DNA of 64,000 bases. Origin: Chitinophaga hostae. GTDB lineage: Bacteria > Bacteroidota > Bacteroidia > Chitinophagales > Chitinophagaceae. The notes under the pieces are model-generated. The model had not been told where the DNA came from, did not search any database, and saw only the letters and a program-made list of their open reading frames with translations. Position numbers and translations under genes: made by a program. The stretch is from positions 1-64,000 of the forward strand of contig NZ_JAGTXB010000021.1 in NCBI RefSeq assembly GCF_018224885.1, read 5' to 3'. This document shows, piece by piece, positions 8,516-16,517 of this stretch. Position 1 is the first letter of the stretch. Each line of letters begins with the position of its first letter.

Positions 8516-8820
8516 TTAGTCGCATGGAATTGGAAAATCTTAGCGGATGTTAAATTAATTTTTTGCAACCAGTTATTTAGCTCCTTTAAGGACGGAAAGG
8601 GATTTTTCAATACGGGATATGCTATTGAACTTGGGTTAAACTGGAAAAGAGTATCTGTTTACAAAACGCGTATTAAGTGCAGTGGAAAGAGCTACGACGT
8701 GTTGCTCAATATGGAGGAGAAAGAGTTCACGCAGGAATTACTGATTTTAAAGGGAACAGGCTTCTGTTTAATGATTACTTCAAAAACCGCATCGTCCATT
8801 GGAGTGGCGGTATTACATAA
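8516..8820 (+). pseudogene. Frameshifted relic of an unidentified gene
   Basis: No intact ORF of gene size occupies this stretch, but two plus-strand frames give protein-like sequence that continues across a shift near 8750-8760. The first reads GYAIELGLNWKRVSVYK and later EKEFTQELLILKG; the second continues RLLFNDYFKNRIVHWSGGIT and stops at 8818-8820. No clear start codon is present and the family is not recognised. It is the first of three adjoining relics. Confidence 0.35.
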
Positions 8821-8865
8821 AGTGTGTTGGTAAAAAGTTTTTTAACTTTAAACTGTCAACATAAT

Positions 8866-9135
8866 ATGGAAAAGCAAAATTTTGATCTCGAAGCCTTCAG
8901 GAAGCAAGCGGCGAGCCATTTGAAAAACGGAGATACGCTTTTGGGAAAAAACGGCGTGTTAACGCCGTTACTGAAAGAGTTCCTTAAGGGAGCCCCGGAT
9001 GGCGAGTTGGAAGCGCATATTGAAGATGAAGGCGAGGCCAACCGAAAGAACGGTAAAGGCCGTAAGCAGGTAAAAAACGCCATCGGATCTGTGGATATTA
9101 ACCCGCCACAGGATTGCAAAAAATTGAGGAACTGA
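8866..9135 (+). pseudogene. N-terminal fragment of an IS256-type transposase
   Basis: Starting at the ATG at 8866 the product shows the N-terminal region of IS256-family (mutator-type) transposases: GKNGVLTPLLKEFLKGAPDG, then a run ending NRKNGKGRKQVKNAIGSVDI and a PQD in place of the usual PRD. The match ends near 9115, well before the catalytic DDE core of a roughly 400-residue enzyme, and the frame stops at 9135. So only about a fifth of the gene remains. Inverted terminal repeats were not found. Confidence 0.75.
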
Positions 9136-9209
9136 CTTTACATTTAATTCAACAGCAAAAGGAGATTGAAGCATTAAAAGATCGAATGAAAGTGCTGGAT
9201 GCCAAGTAA
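9114..9209 (+). pseudogene. C-terminal tail relic of an S74/intramolecular-chaperone-type protein
   Basis: A 31-codon open stretch in a different frame from the transposase relic reads LQKIEELTLHLIQQ and KEIEALKDRMKVL before TAA. This short coiled coil is the usual end of Bacteroidetes surface proteins carrying a peptidase S74 (endosialidase chaperone) domain. It abuts the point where transposase homology ends, so the IS256-type element probably inserted into or deleted most of that gene. Confidence 0.5.
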
Positions 9210-9290
9210 AAAATTCCAGGCACTTGTACCAGCCTCTCCCCCGTTCTTAATTAACGAATTCCGTACAATTACCTGCTATTATTTATTCAT

Positions 9291-9322
9291 GGAAAGCCTC
9301 TCCCCATTGGGAGAGGCTTTCC
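9291..9322. terminator. Perfect hairpin downstream of the hemopexin-repeat gene
   Basis: A 13-bp perfect stem (GGAAAGCCTCTCC with GGAGAGGCTTTCC) around a 6-base loop. It lies 23 bases past the stop of the minus-strand lipoprotein gene. There is no T run on either side, so it may act as a weak terminator or a 3'-end stabiliser. Confidence 0.5.
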
Positions 9323-9344
9323 GTCATTATGCTGTTAACGCAGA

Positions 9345-10106
9345 TTACTGGCAGAAAGGTACGCCGGGATACCCGTTAGCATTGCTGTTTACACCCATAA
9401 AGGTGTTGGTCAGGATATCGTAACGAGCATACTGAGTACCGTTAAAGATGTACAACTGCGGTGTAGGATAATGCCAGGTATCAACATAAGTTGCATTGAA
9501 GGTACTGAAAGGCACACCTGGATAACCATTGGCGATGCTGTTTACACCCATGAAAGTATTTGTCAGGATGTCGTAACGTGCATACTGCGTGCCGCTGAAC
9601 AGATACAGTTGTGGCGTTGCATAATGCCAGGTATCTACATAGGCGGCGTCAATGGAGCTGAACGGAACACCAGGGTAACCATTCGCAATACTGTTAAGGC
9701 TTTGGTAGGTATTAGCCAGGATATCATATCGGGCATATTGATTACCGTTAAAAATGTACAATTGCGGCGTGGCGTAATGCCACGTATCAACATAAGCAGC
9801 ATCGAAGTTACTGAAAGGCACACCAGGATAGCCATTGGCAATACCGTTAAGGCTTTTGTAGGTATTGGTGAGCACATCATAACGCGCATACTGATTGTCA
9901 TGGAAAATGTATAACTGTGGCGTGGCGTAATGCCAGGTATCTACATAGGTAGCGCTATAACAGGAACCTGCTGCTTTGGCGCTGATGCCCGACTCCAACG
10001 TAGTGGGTGTTTCTGCAGATAATGAATCTTTCATGTTGCTTTTCTGGCAGGATTGGTTAACGAATGCCAGGGATCCTCCGAGGATCAATACAAACAGTTT
10101 TTTCAT
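9345..10106 (-). CDS. Lipoprotein of four hemopexin-like repeats
   Basis: A 253-residue secreted lipoprotein: signal peptide MKKLFVLILGGSLAF and lipobox VNQSC with the lipid Cys at C20. The rest is four near-identical 51-residue repeats beginning at Y54, Y105, Y156 and Y207 (YVDTWHY-TPQLY-F-G-QYARYD ... ANGYPGVPF). Tyr/Phe-rich strands, the RYD turn, GYP and the inter-repeat DAAY match the hemopexin repeat, which builds a four-bladed propeller. C49 just before blade 1 and C252 at the end of blade 4 are placed like the blade I-IV disulfide of hemopexin domains. Likely a surface or periplasmic binding or adhesion protein; the ligand is unknown. Confidence 0.8.
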   Translation of the reverse strand: MKKLFVLILGGSLAFVNQSCQKSNMKDSLSAETPTTLESGISAKAAGSCYSATYVDTWHYATPQLYIFHDNQYARYDVLTNTYKSLNGIANGYPGVPFSNFDAAYVDTWHYATPQLYIFNGNQYARYDILANTYQSLNSIANGYPGVPFSSIDAAYVDTWHYATPQLYLFSGTQYARYDILTNTFMGVNSIANGYPGVPFSTFNATYVDTWHYPTPQLYIFNGTQYARYDILTNTFMGVNSNANGYPGVPFCQ

Positions 10107-10410
10107 GCTTGAGGGATTGGGTTTAAATGAGTAAATAAAAGTTTTGCAGGATTATTAAATGCTGCTACATTAATAGGCCATATAAGGGATGTACATGGTT
10201 AACGAAATCACGATTTCAGTAAAACGAAACTATGCAAAAAACAGCGATAAGAACAAAAGATTTTTTACTGGATAAGCAGAAAATCGGGGGAAATATCAGC
10301 CTTCATATTCTCATTTAATCATTACTAGTTTGGTGAAGATCTAATACAGGTACATTATAATTTTCTGTCCCAAAAAACAAAGACAATAATATACCTGTAA
10401 TTAACGAACA
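10107..10410. other. AT-rich intergenic stretch with no recognised feature
   Basis: About 300 bases between the hemopexin-repeat gene start and the SMR gene stop. I see no convincing ORF, RNA gene, repeat or TAnnTTTG box. It should contain the lipoprotein promoter. Confidence 0.5.
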
Positions 10411-10737
10411 TTAGTGTGACGCTGCTTTCAATCCAATGATAGAAGCTATCAATGTTATTATAAAAAACATCCTCCAAAAATGGGCAGGTTCATTAAAAAT
10501 AAAGATTCCCATCAGGGCAGTACCTACTGCGCCGATACCTGTCCACACGGCATAGGCAGTTCCCAGGGGAAGGCTTTGCGTGGCTTTCATCAGTAAAAGC
10601 ATACTGGCTACCAGTGAAAACAGGAAAGCACCGTACCACAAATACATAGCGGTGCCGGCAGACTCTTTCGCTTTTCCGAGGCTGGAGGTAAATGCTACTT
10701 CAAAAAGGCCAGCTATAATTAAAATAATCCAGTTCAT
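10411..10737 (-). CDS. Small multidrug resistance (SMR) family transporter
   Basis: A four-helix inner-membrane protein of about 108 residues from MNWIILIIAGLFEVAF. The conserved membrane Glu in helix 1 (AGLFEV) binds substrate and proton in this family. LPLGTAYAVWTGIGAVG is the SMR signature. The GLFEV/TAYAVWTGIG pattern is closer to SugE/Gdx (guanidinium exporters) than to EmrE, but substrate is inference. An upstream in-frame Met at 10782 would add 15 hydrophilic residues unlike the family. The Crp-like regulator gene lies upstream in the same direction. Confidence 0.88.
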   Translation of the reverse strand: MNWIILIIAGLFEVAFTSSLGKAKESAGTAMYLWYGAFLFSLVASMLLLMKATQSLPLGTAYAVWTGIGAVGTALMGIFIFNEPAHFWRMFFIITLIASIIGLKAASH

Positions 10738-10812
10738 GATCATCAATTTTAGGATAGCAAGTTCGCATCTTACCGGCAGCAAAAATTTTACAAATGATAA
10801 AAATTAGTTTGT

Positions 10813-11376
10813 CTATTTCAATCCGGACCTGATCCGGCTCAAGCTAACCTGCGTCATACCGAGGTAGGACGCAATATGACCAAGTTGTACCCGTTGCAGT
10901 AATTCAGGATCGGTTGCCATCAATTCCTTATACCGCTCCATGGCTGTTCTGCATTGCCTGAAAATAAGCCGTTCTTCTACTTTTATCAGCTCTTGTTCTG
11001 CAAATTTCCGTCCCCAATTTGCGATATGGATATCGTCATCGAACAACTTCCGGAGGTGCTCCGTGTTTAGTTCACGCATAACACATGATTCCAGCAGTTC
11101 TATGGTTTCATATCCTTTTTTGTTTTGAACATAATTCTTCATGGAAACGACGGCGTCGCCTTCCTTACCGAACCAGAATGTTATCTCTTCATCGCCAGGA
11201 TTGGCATATGCCCGCACCATACCTTTCTCTATGAAGTACATTTTTGACTCTATCCTGTTTACCTTAAATAAAACATGTGCTTTAGGATAATTTACTTCGT
11301 AGATGTTTTCTTTTAGTAAGGCTTTCGATTTTTCCGGGAGCGGGTATATGTTGTCAATTATATCGTTTATGTGCAT
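10813..11376 (-). CDS. Crp/Fnr-family transcriptional regulator
   Basis: A 187-residue regulator with an N-terminal cyclic-nucleotide-binding-like barrel (about 20-115, with MYFIEKGMVRAYAN) and a C-terminal HTH (VQLGHIASYLGMTQVSLSRI). The phosphate-binding cassette of true cAMP receptors is not evident, and no Fnr-type Cys cluster is seen, so the effector is unknown. It sits just upstream of the SMR gene and may control it; such regulator/SMR pairs recur in Bacteroidota. Confidence 0.85.
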   Translation of the reverse strand: MHINDIIDNIYPLPEKSKALLKENIYEVNYPKAHVLFKVNRIESKMYFIEKGMVRAYANPGDEEITFWFGKEGDAVVSMKNYVQNKKGYETIELLESCVMRELNTEHLRKLFDDDIHIANWGRKFAEQELIKVEERLIFRQCRTAMERYKELMATDPELLQRVQLGHIASYLGMTQVSLSRIRSGLK

Positions 11377-11475
11377 AAGGCATTCACATTGAGTAAGTGA
11401 ATATACATATTATGAGGCCAAATCCGGCGTAAATCAGCACATTGAAAAGCAAAACCGGATTCATGGCTTTGCCGG

Positions 11476-12063
11476 TTAGTCTATGCCAAAATCACCTGTA
11501 AAAGACTTCTCCGGTGTTATTTCATAGTAATCAACACCTAATTTATCAGCTGTAATGCCCATAACAACAATTAAAATCTCATATTTTGTTTTGATACCAG
11601 TTTCGTCTATCAGCTCCTGAAAATTCGCGGCACATACCACCGCAATAAACTGTTCCACTGTAATAGCTTCCCAATCATAATCCGGTGCACGGTCGAAGAT
11701 ATTTTTCAGCATCCCGGCAAATTTATTACTGCGACTCCGCTGAGTATGTGGTACCGGCACCTCAAGCTGCAAACTATCTTTAAAAGACGCCCATTTCCCC
11801 TGATCATCCGGTGAAATATGGGTGGAGATCCTGTCAGCTAATTTTATCTCATCATCTGCCAAATACAACTGATGAATACTATCTGCTATCTGCTGAAAAA
11901 TCAGGTCCCGAAGCTCGCTGCTATCATCCGGGACATCCAAATGTCCTGCCACCACATCTGCCATGTTTTGAACCGTCAAAATACCCTCCGCTTCCGCATC
12001 AGGAATCTGAATGCGGAAATAGTTTTCAACCGCTACCAATAACGCTACGCTGTCTAATCCCAT
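11476..12063 (-). CDS. Protein with half an acyl-carrier domain at each end
   Basis: A 195-residue protein beginning MGLDSVALL, which is the phosphopantetheine site of an acyl carrier protein with the modifiable Ser at S5, followed by helices II-IV (VENYFRIQIPDAEAEGI-TVQNMADVV). Helix I and the loop before the Ser are absent: a stop lies three codons upstream in frame. Those missing parts appear at the C-terminus (ITADKLGVDYYEITPEK, FTGDFGID), which ends just where DSL would follow. The middle (about 50-155) is a helical region I do not recognise. A circularly permuted or dimer-swapped ACP is the simplest reading. It is divergent from the AraC regulator. Confidence 0.7.
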   Translation of the reverse strand: MGLDSVALLVAVENYFRIQIPDAEAEGILTVQNMADVVAGHLDVPDDSSELRDLIFQQIADSIHQLYLADDEIKLADRISTHISPDDQGKWASFKDSLQLEVPVPHTQRSRSNKFAGMLKNIFDRAPDYDWEAITVEQFIAVVCAANFQELIDETGIKTKYEILIVVMGITADKLGVDYYEITPEKSFTGDFGID

Positions 12064-12123
12064 GGCCAGCTAAATTTATATGCTATCATAAAGATAAGTC
12101 ATTGTTAAAACGGCCAACTTTCC

Positions 12124-13089
12124 ATGATATTTTATCCCAATCATTTACTACCTTCCCTTTCCAATATACATGATATGTATTTCACCACTCTTCCAGACCA
12201 TGCTAAACCCGGATTTGATGAAGCATTACATTTCAGTCATTTCAAAAAGCATAATATTATTTTTAATGCGACCAGCAGTTTTAGTCATTGCAACAACCAC
12301 GTTGGTTGCCTTTCATTCAAAACGGTATTGAGTGGTGAAGAATGGTATGGTATCGATAACCACCGGCTGGCGATCAGACCGGGGAAGTTTCTTATTTTAA
12401 ACGATGATCAGCGCTATTCGTGCAGTATTGACCACGGAGAAAAAGTAAGAAACCTCTCCTTCTTTTTTAAAAAAGAATTCGCTGCCGATGTGTTCAGAGA
12501 TACGCTTTTTAACAGTACAGCCCTGCTGGATAATCCTTTTAACGGCGGCGAAAAAGCACCCGAATTTTTCCAGACGCTTTATACTATAACACCCGCATTA
12601 CAACAGCAGATAACAACCCTTATCCACATGCTGGATATCCGCGGATACGATCCTGTGATGATGGACGGACAACTGGTTTTCCTGTTACGCTATTTAATCC
12701 ACACACAACAATCAACCACCCGGCTAACCGACCATGTAAACGCCGTTAAAGCAAGTACGAGGAAAGAAATATACAAACGACTCTGTATTGTTAAAGACAT
12801 TCTGCAGTCTTCTTACATGGAGAGCCCGGATTTAGATATGTTGAGCCGTCTTTCCTGCCTATCTGTTCCCCAACTGGTCAGACAATTCAAATCAGTTTTT
12901 CATGCCACGCCTCATCAATATCTCATGCAGGTCAAACTGGAGCATGCTGCGTCAATACTGAAGCAAACGAACAAGCCCATCCACGAAATAACCTGGCGAT
13001 GCGGATTTGAAAACGTAAGCGCATTTTGCCGCGCTTTCAAATCGGCCTATGGTATGCAGCCGCTTAACTTCAGAAAAAGCGTCCAATAA
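12124..13089 (+). CDS. AraC-family transcriptional regulator
   Basis: A 321-residue regulator with a cupin-like N-terminal sensor region and a C-terminal double HTH of AraC type (LDMLSRLSCLSVPQLVRQFK, then IHEITWRCGFENVSAFCRAF). Translation could start at the ATG at 12124 or at a second Met at 12175 (MYFTTLPD); nothing upstream decides. It lies divergent to the split-ACP gene and 72 bases before the esterase gene, either of which it might control. Confidence 0.88.
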   Translation: MIFYPNHLLPSLSNIHDMYFTTLPDHAKPGFDEALHFSHFKKHNIIFNATSSFSHCNNHVGCLSFKTVLSGEEWYGIDNHRLAIRPGKFLILNDDQRYSCSIDHGEKVRNLSFFFKKEFAADVFRDTLFNSTALLDNPFNGGEKAPEFFQTLYTITPALQQQITTLIHMLDIRGYDPVMMDGQLVFLLRYLIHTQQSTTRLTDHVNAVKASTRKEIYKRLCIVKDILQSSYMESPDLDMLSRLSCLSVPQLVRQFKSVFHATPHQYLMQVKLEHAASILKQTNKPIHEITWRCGFENVSAFCRAFKSAYGMQPLNFRKSVQ

Positions 13090-13161
13090 ATTTGAGCATT
13101 TCTGCACATATTCCTTCCTCCTGAAGACATAATTTTGGCCTGCCATCATTAATTCACACAT

Positions 13162-14064
13162 ATGAAAGGAGTATTATTAGCGGCTATTTTGGCCTGCTGT
13201 GTTCATTTCTGCTACGGCCAGCAACAACCTATACCGCTATACGAAGGAGAGGTCCCCAATTCAAAAAAAGCACCCGCTAATTATATAGAAAACACAGATA
13301 GCGATGGCGTCATCAGCAAGGTAACCCATCCCACCATCACCGCATATTTACCGCCAAAGGGAATGGCTACCGGAACAGCAGTCATCATCTTTCCCGGCGG
13401 CGGTTATAAAGTGGTAGCTTCAGGCACTGAAATCGCCGATATAGCCAAAGCGTTCAATAAGATCGGTGTAGCTGCTTTTGAACTAAAATATCGCTTGCCC
13501 AGCGACGATATCATGGCAGATAAAACTATAGGGCCATTGCAGGACGCACAAAAAGCGCTGGCAATCGTCCGCAAAAGAGCCGCAGCATGGGGCATTAATC
13601 CTGCCAAAGTTGGATTCATGGGTATCTCAGCAGGCGGACATATCGCATCTACAGCCGGCACTCATTACCAGGCGCCGGTAATCGATAACAAAGAAAAGAT
13701 CAATCTGCGCCCTGACTTCATGATACTGCTATACCCCGTTATTGTTTTTGACTCACTCATTCCAAGTGGAACGAGAGAAAGGTTGATTGGCCGGTCACCT
13801 TCTGCAGCCACACTGGATTTCTTTAGCAATGAAAAACATGTTACTGCCAATACCCCTCCTACGTTTCTCATACATGCGGCAGATGACACCGTAGTACCTG
13901 TAAAAAACAGCCTGTTATTTTTCAATGCACTGGCAAACGCAAAAGTAAAAGCGGGCATGCATATTTTCCAGGCAGGTGGTCATGGATTTGATTTAAACAA
14001 TCCAACCAGCAAAGATAAATGGTTCGACCAATGCAGGAACTGGCTGGAGGAAAATGGTTTTTGA
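13162..14064 (+). CDS. Secreted alpha/beta-hydrolase esterase
   Basis: A 300-residue enzyme with a signal peptide (MKGVLLAAILACCVHFCYG). The fold is that of acetyl-xylan-esterase-like BD-FAE/Aes hydrolases: oxyanion loop FPGGGY (77-82), nucleophile S156 in GISAGGH, acid D241 or D242 in HAADDTVV, and base H274 in GGHGFD. It probably removes acetyl or other ester groups from plant or microbial polysaccharides in the periplasm. A TAATTTTG box lies just upstream, near 13130. Confidence 0.88.
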   Translation: MKGVLLAAILACCVHFCYGQQQPIPLYEGEVPNSKKAPANYIENTDSDGVISKVTHPTITAYLPPKGMATGTAVIIFPGGGYKVVASGTEIADIAKAFNKIGVAAFELKYRLPSDDIMADKTIGPLQDAQKALAIVRKRAAAWGINPAKVGFMGISAGGHIASTAGTHYQAPVIDNKEKINLRPDFMILLYPVIVFDSLIPSGTRERLIGRSPSAATLDFFSNEKHVTANTPPTFLIHAADDTVVPVKNSLLFFNALANAKVKAGMHIFQAGGHGFDLNNPTSKDKWFDQCRNWLEENGF

Positions 14065-14082
14065 AGATGCCGACAGCTGTGG

Positions 14083-14352
14083 CTATACTTCCCTGATCTC
14101 CTCCTTATAAGCTAACCATTCTTTCATCACGGCCATCTGCAACAGTTGAGTGAACTGTTTGCAACACGATTGATTTACCTCACAGAACAAAGTGAGTTCA
14201 TCTTCCAGGTGATCCACTCCCATTGTAACCTGCTGGCTCGCTTTGGAATGTTTTTCACATATCACATCCGACAATTCTTCTTTCAGCCGCTTTGCAAATG
14301 CTTCTGCCTGAGAAGTAAAGGGACCACCAGGTCTTACAATAAATGTTACCAT
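14083..14352 (-). CDS. Small hypothetical protein
   Basis: An 89-residue minus-strand ORF, convergent with the esterase gene. The product is hydrophilic and mostly helical with three Cys and several charged residues (AEAFAKRLKEEL, DHLEDELTLF). No signal peptide or domain is recognised. Codon usage and composition look protein-like, and the opposite-strand ORF looks like a shadow, but this could still be a chance frame. Confidence 0.5.
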   Translation of the reverse strand: MVTFIVRPGGPFTSQAEAFAKRLKEELSDVICEKHSKASQQVTMGVDHLEDELTLFCEVNQSCCKQFTQLLQMAVMKEWLAYKEEIREV

Positions 14353-14496
14353 ATGAAAGATATTTATTTAACCCAAGGATACTACGCCCCGATCAGCTGC
14401 AAGTTACTTATTAAGTGTTTTCCTATGCGTTTTCAACAAAATCAATTATAAGAAGTAATTTACAAAGCACGAGAGCACCATGTAAATTTTTTCAAG

Positions 14497-15453
14497 ATGA
14501 AAATAGCGATACTGGACGACTATCAACATGCCATCAGGCGTCTTGACTGCTTCAAATTACTGGAAGGACAAGATGTTCAGATACTTCATACAACAGAAAA
14601 GGATCCGGCATTGCTGGCAGAAAAAATAAAAGATGCCGACATCCTTGTGCTGACAAGAGAAAGAACCAAAATAAACGAGGCCCTTTTATCGCAATTACCC
14701 CAGCTGAAAATTATCAGTCAAACCGGTAAAATTTCAGCGCACCTCGACCTGGCCGCCTGTACCAAACATCATGTGGCTGTTGCAGAAGGCATAGGTTCCC
14801 CGGTAGCACCGGCAGAACTCACCTGGGCACTCCTCATAAATGCCCTCCGTCAAATTCCTGCTGCTATTGAAGGCATGAAAAAAGGACAATGGCAGATCAA
14901 CATCGGCAATACTGTTCATGGAAAAACAATCGGTATCTGGGGTTATGGAAAGATAGGTACTATGATAGCTGGTTATGCCAAAGCATTTGGCGCCAAAGTA
15001 CTCGTTTGGGGAAGTGAAGCTTCTATGGACAGGGCAGTAAAAGATGGCTTCCGGAAAGCTGCCACCAGAAAAGATTTTTTCCGCGATGCCGACGTCATTT
15101 CCCTCCATCTTCGTTTAAACGCAGCGACCACCGGCATTGTAAAAGAAGCCGATTTAAATTTAATGAAACCCACGGCAGTATTGATTAACACCTCCCGCGC
15201 GGAGTTGATTGAAACTGGCGCACTATTAAGATCCCTGAAAAATGGCCGCCCCGGATTTGCCGGCATCGACGTATATGAAGATGAACCTGTTTACGACACT
15301 GCATTTGAGCTGATGAATATGCCCAATGTTGTTTGCACACCACATTTAGGATATGTGGAGAAAGAAAGCTATGAATTGTATTTCGGTAAAGCCTTTGAAA
15401 ACGTAATGAACTATGTAAATGGTACTCCCACAAATATTGTGAATCCTTTCTAG
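14497..15453 (+). CDS. D-2-hydroxyacid dehydrogenase, SerA/GyaR-like
   Basis: A 318-residue NAD(P)-dependent oxidoreductase. The dinucleotide-binding loop is WGYGKIG (148-154). The catalytic triad is R234 (NTSRAEL), E263 (EDEP) and H283 (PHLG). It interconverts a 2-keto acid and a D-2-hydroxy acid in the cytoplasm. It lacks the ACT domain of full D-3-phosphoglycerate dehydrogenases, so it is not clearly a serine-biosynthesis enzyme. No operon partner follows it. Confidence 0.9.
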   Translation: MKIAILDDYQHAIRRLDCFKLLEGQDVQILHTTEKDPALLAEKIKDADILVLTRERTKINEALLSQLPQLKIISQTGKISAHLDLAACTKHHVAVAEGIGSPVAPAELTWALLINALRQIPAAIEGMKKGQWQINIGNTVHGKTIGIWGYGKIGTMIAGYAKAFGAKVLVWGSEASMDRAVKDGFRKAATRKDFFRDADVISLHLRLNAATTGIVKEADLNLMKPTAVLINTSRAELIETGALLRSLKNGRPGFAGIDVYEDEPVYDTAFELMNMPNVVCTPHLGYVEKESYELYFGKAFENVMNYVNGTPTNIVNPF

Positions 15454-15456
15454 GCA

Positions 15457-15550
15457 TTATTCCTGGGGACGGATACATCCAATTGGCAAACAATACAGCA
15501 CCGCCGCCTTCTTTCCTTGATGCATGGCGGGTTTCCAGGCGGGCGTAGCA
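15457..15550 (-). pseudogene. C-terminal relic of a TonB-type protein
   Basis: Between the dehydrogenase and phosphatase stops, the minus strand reads ATPAWKPAMHQGKKAAVLY followed by CLPIG and a stop at 15457-15459. The pattern W-PA---GK-----Y-LPI is the end of the Bacteroidetes energy transducer TonB. Only about 30 codons remain; upstream the frame runs into the phosphatase gene, so the rest of the gene is lost. Confidence 0.45.
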
Positions 15551-16288
15551 TTATTTCACGAGTCTTATCACCGCCAAATCATCAGTATGATTTAACCCAT
15601 ATTTATGTTCAATTGTCTTCAACTTCATATTCAGCATCTCTTCATTTCCAATACCTGTACTATCATGTAACAAAAAATGTACAGGATCTATTGTTTCAGA
15701 GTTTTCAGGAGCAGCCACCCTGGTAAAGGATTCAATACCATCCGTTGCGATACTGATATCGTTCAGGCTGTCAATTGAAATCTTTTGTTGCTGTAACAGG
15801 TACCAGGTATCAAAATCCTCTGTTAAATGAAATCCGAGGTAATCTGGTTTGTTATCCTGGTCGAATGAAATGATAGTGCCATTAATACTAACAACGCCAT
15901 CACCTACTATTAATACCAATCCTTTATCTTCTTTCATATCCGTCAGCAATATGATCAATGTAGTCAACAATTCTTCGCGCTCCAGTTGAAGTTGGTTTTT
16001 AACGGCTCTTATCTCTTTAAATAATTCATGAAGGATCGACTTAAGAAGATCGTCCAACGATAATCCAGCACTATCCCGGGCATAAAATTCTTTATAACTG
16101 ATCGCTTTGCAAATCTTTCTGAGCAACTTACCAACAATGGTGGCAATAAGATAACTGTCTTTCCCCATCGTGCAGCCATCCATTACGGCGCAAATAATTT
16201 TGTTGTTGAAAGAGGTATCGAAAAAAAGGTAATCCTCACAATGGTTGATGTGATAGGCACCCATTTGTAATGTGGTATATATCTTCAT
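15551..16288 (-). CDS. PP2C-type protein phosphatase
   Basis: A 245-residue single-domain protein with the order of PP2C motifs: EDYLFFD (19-25), the metal-binding AVMDGCTMGKDS, VGDGVV in the centre, IATDGIES and the final DDLAVIRL. These place the Asp residues that hold two Mn/Mg ions for Ser/Thr dephosphorylation. It has no signal peptide or regulatory domain. Divergence around the first DG (DGCTM instead of DGMGG) suggests an atypical member. No partner kinase is adjacent. Confidence 0.75.
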   Translation of the reverse strand: MKIYTTLQMGAYHINHCEDYLFFDTSFNNKIICAVMDGCTMGKDSYLIATIVGKLLRKICKAISYKEFYARDSAGLSLDDLLKSILHELFKEIRAVKNQLQLEREELLTTLIILLTDMKEDKGLVLIVGDGVVSINGTIISFDQDNKPDYLGFHLTEDFDTWYLLQQQKISIDSLNDISIATDGIESFTRVAAPENSETIDPVHFLLHDSTGIGNEEMLNMKLKTIEHKYGLNHTDDLAVIRLVK

Positions 16289-16338
16289 AAGTTACTATCA
16301 AGACTACGACTTTATTTTCTATCACCATTGGACAGAAT

Positions 16339-16425
16339 GCACAAAATCAGGGTAATTTCTCCATCACTTGTCACAGAATTAGGGTAAAATAAGCCGGTTC
16401 TTGTCACAAAATTAGGGTAAAATAA
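16339..16425. repeat. Three tandem repeats, about 33-bp period
   Basis: Copies at 16367-16392 and 16400-16425 read CTTGTCACARAATTAGGGTA plus AAATAA and differ at one base. A diverged copy lies at about 16339-16358 (GCACAAAATCAGGGTAATTT). They sit upstream of the phosphatase and downstream of the SusD gene. They may be operator iterons or the eroded end of an insertion element. Confidence 0.6.
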
Positions 16426-16517
16426 TCACGAATAAATATAACAAGCTAATAATCACTACAATACACATAAAAATGGTTGCCACGTTTCCGCGACAACCAC
16501 TCTCTTCAAAAAGCTCA

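Noticed and set aside
9400..10000. Tandem direct repeats at 153-bp spacing, at first CRISPR-like
   Set aside because: The repeats are in frame and code for four hemopexin-like blades; there are no short repeats with unique spacers.
14146..14451. Plus-strand ORF of 101 codons opposite the small hypothetical gene
   Set aside because: Composition is Cys/Phe-rich and shadow-like; the minus-strand frame looks more like a protein.
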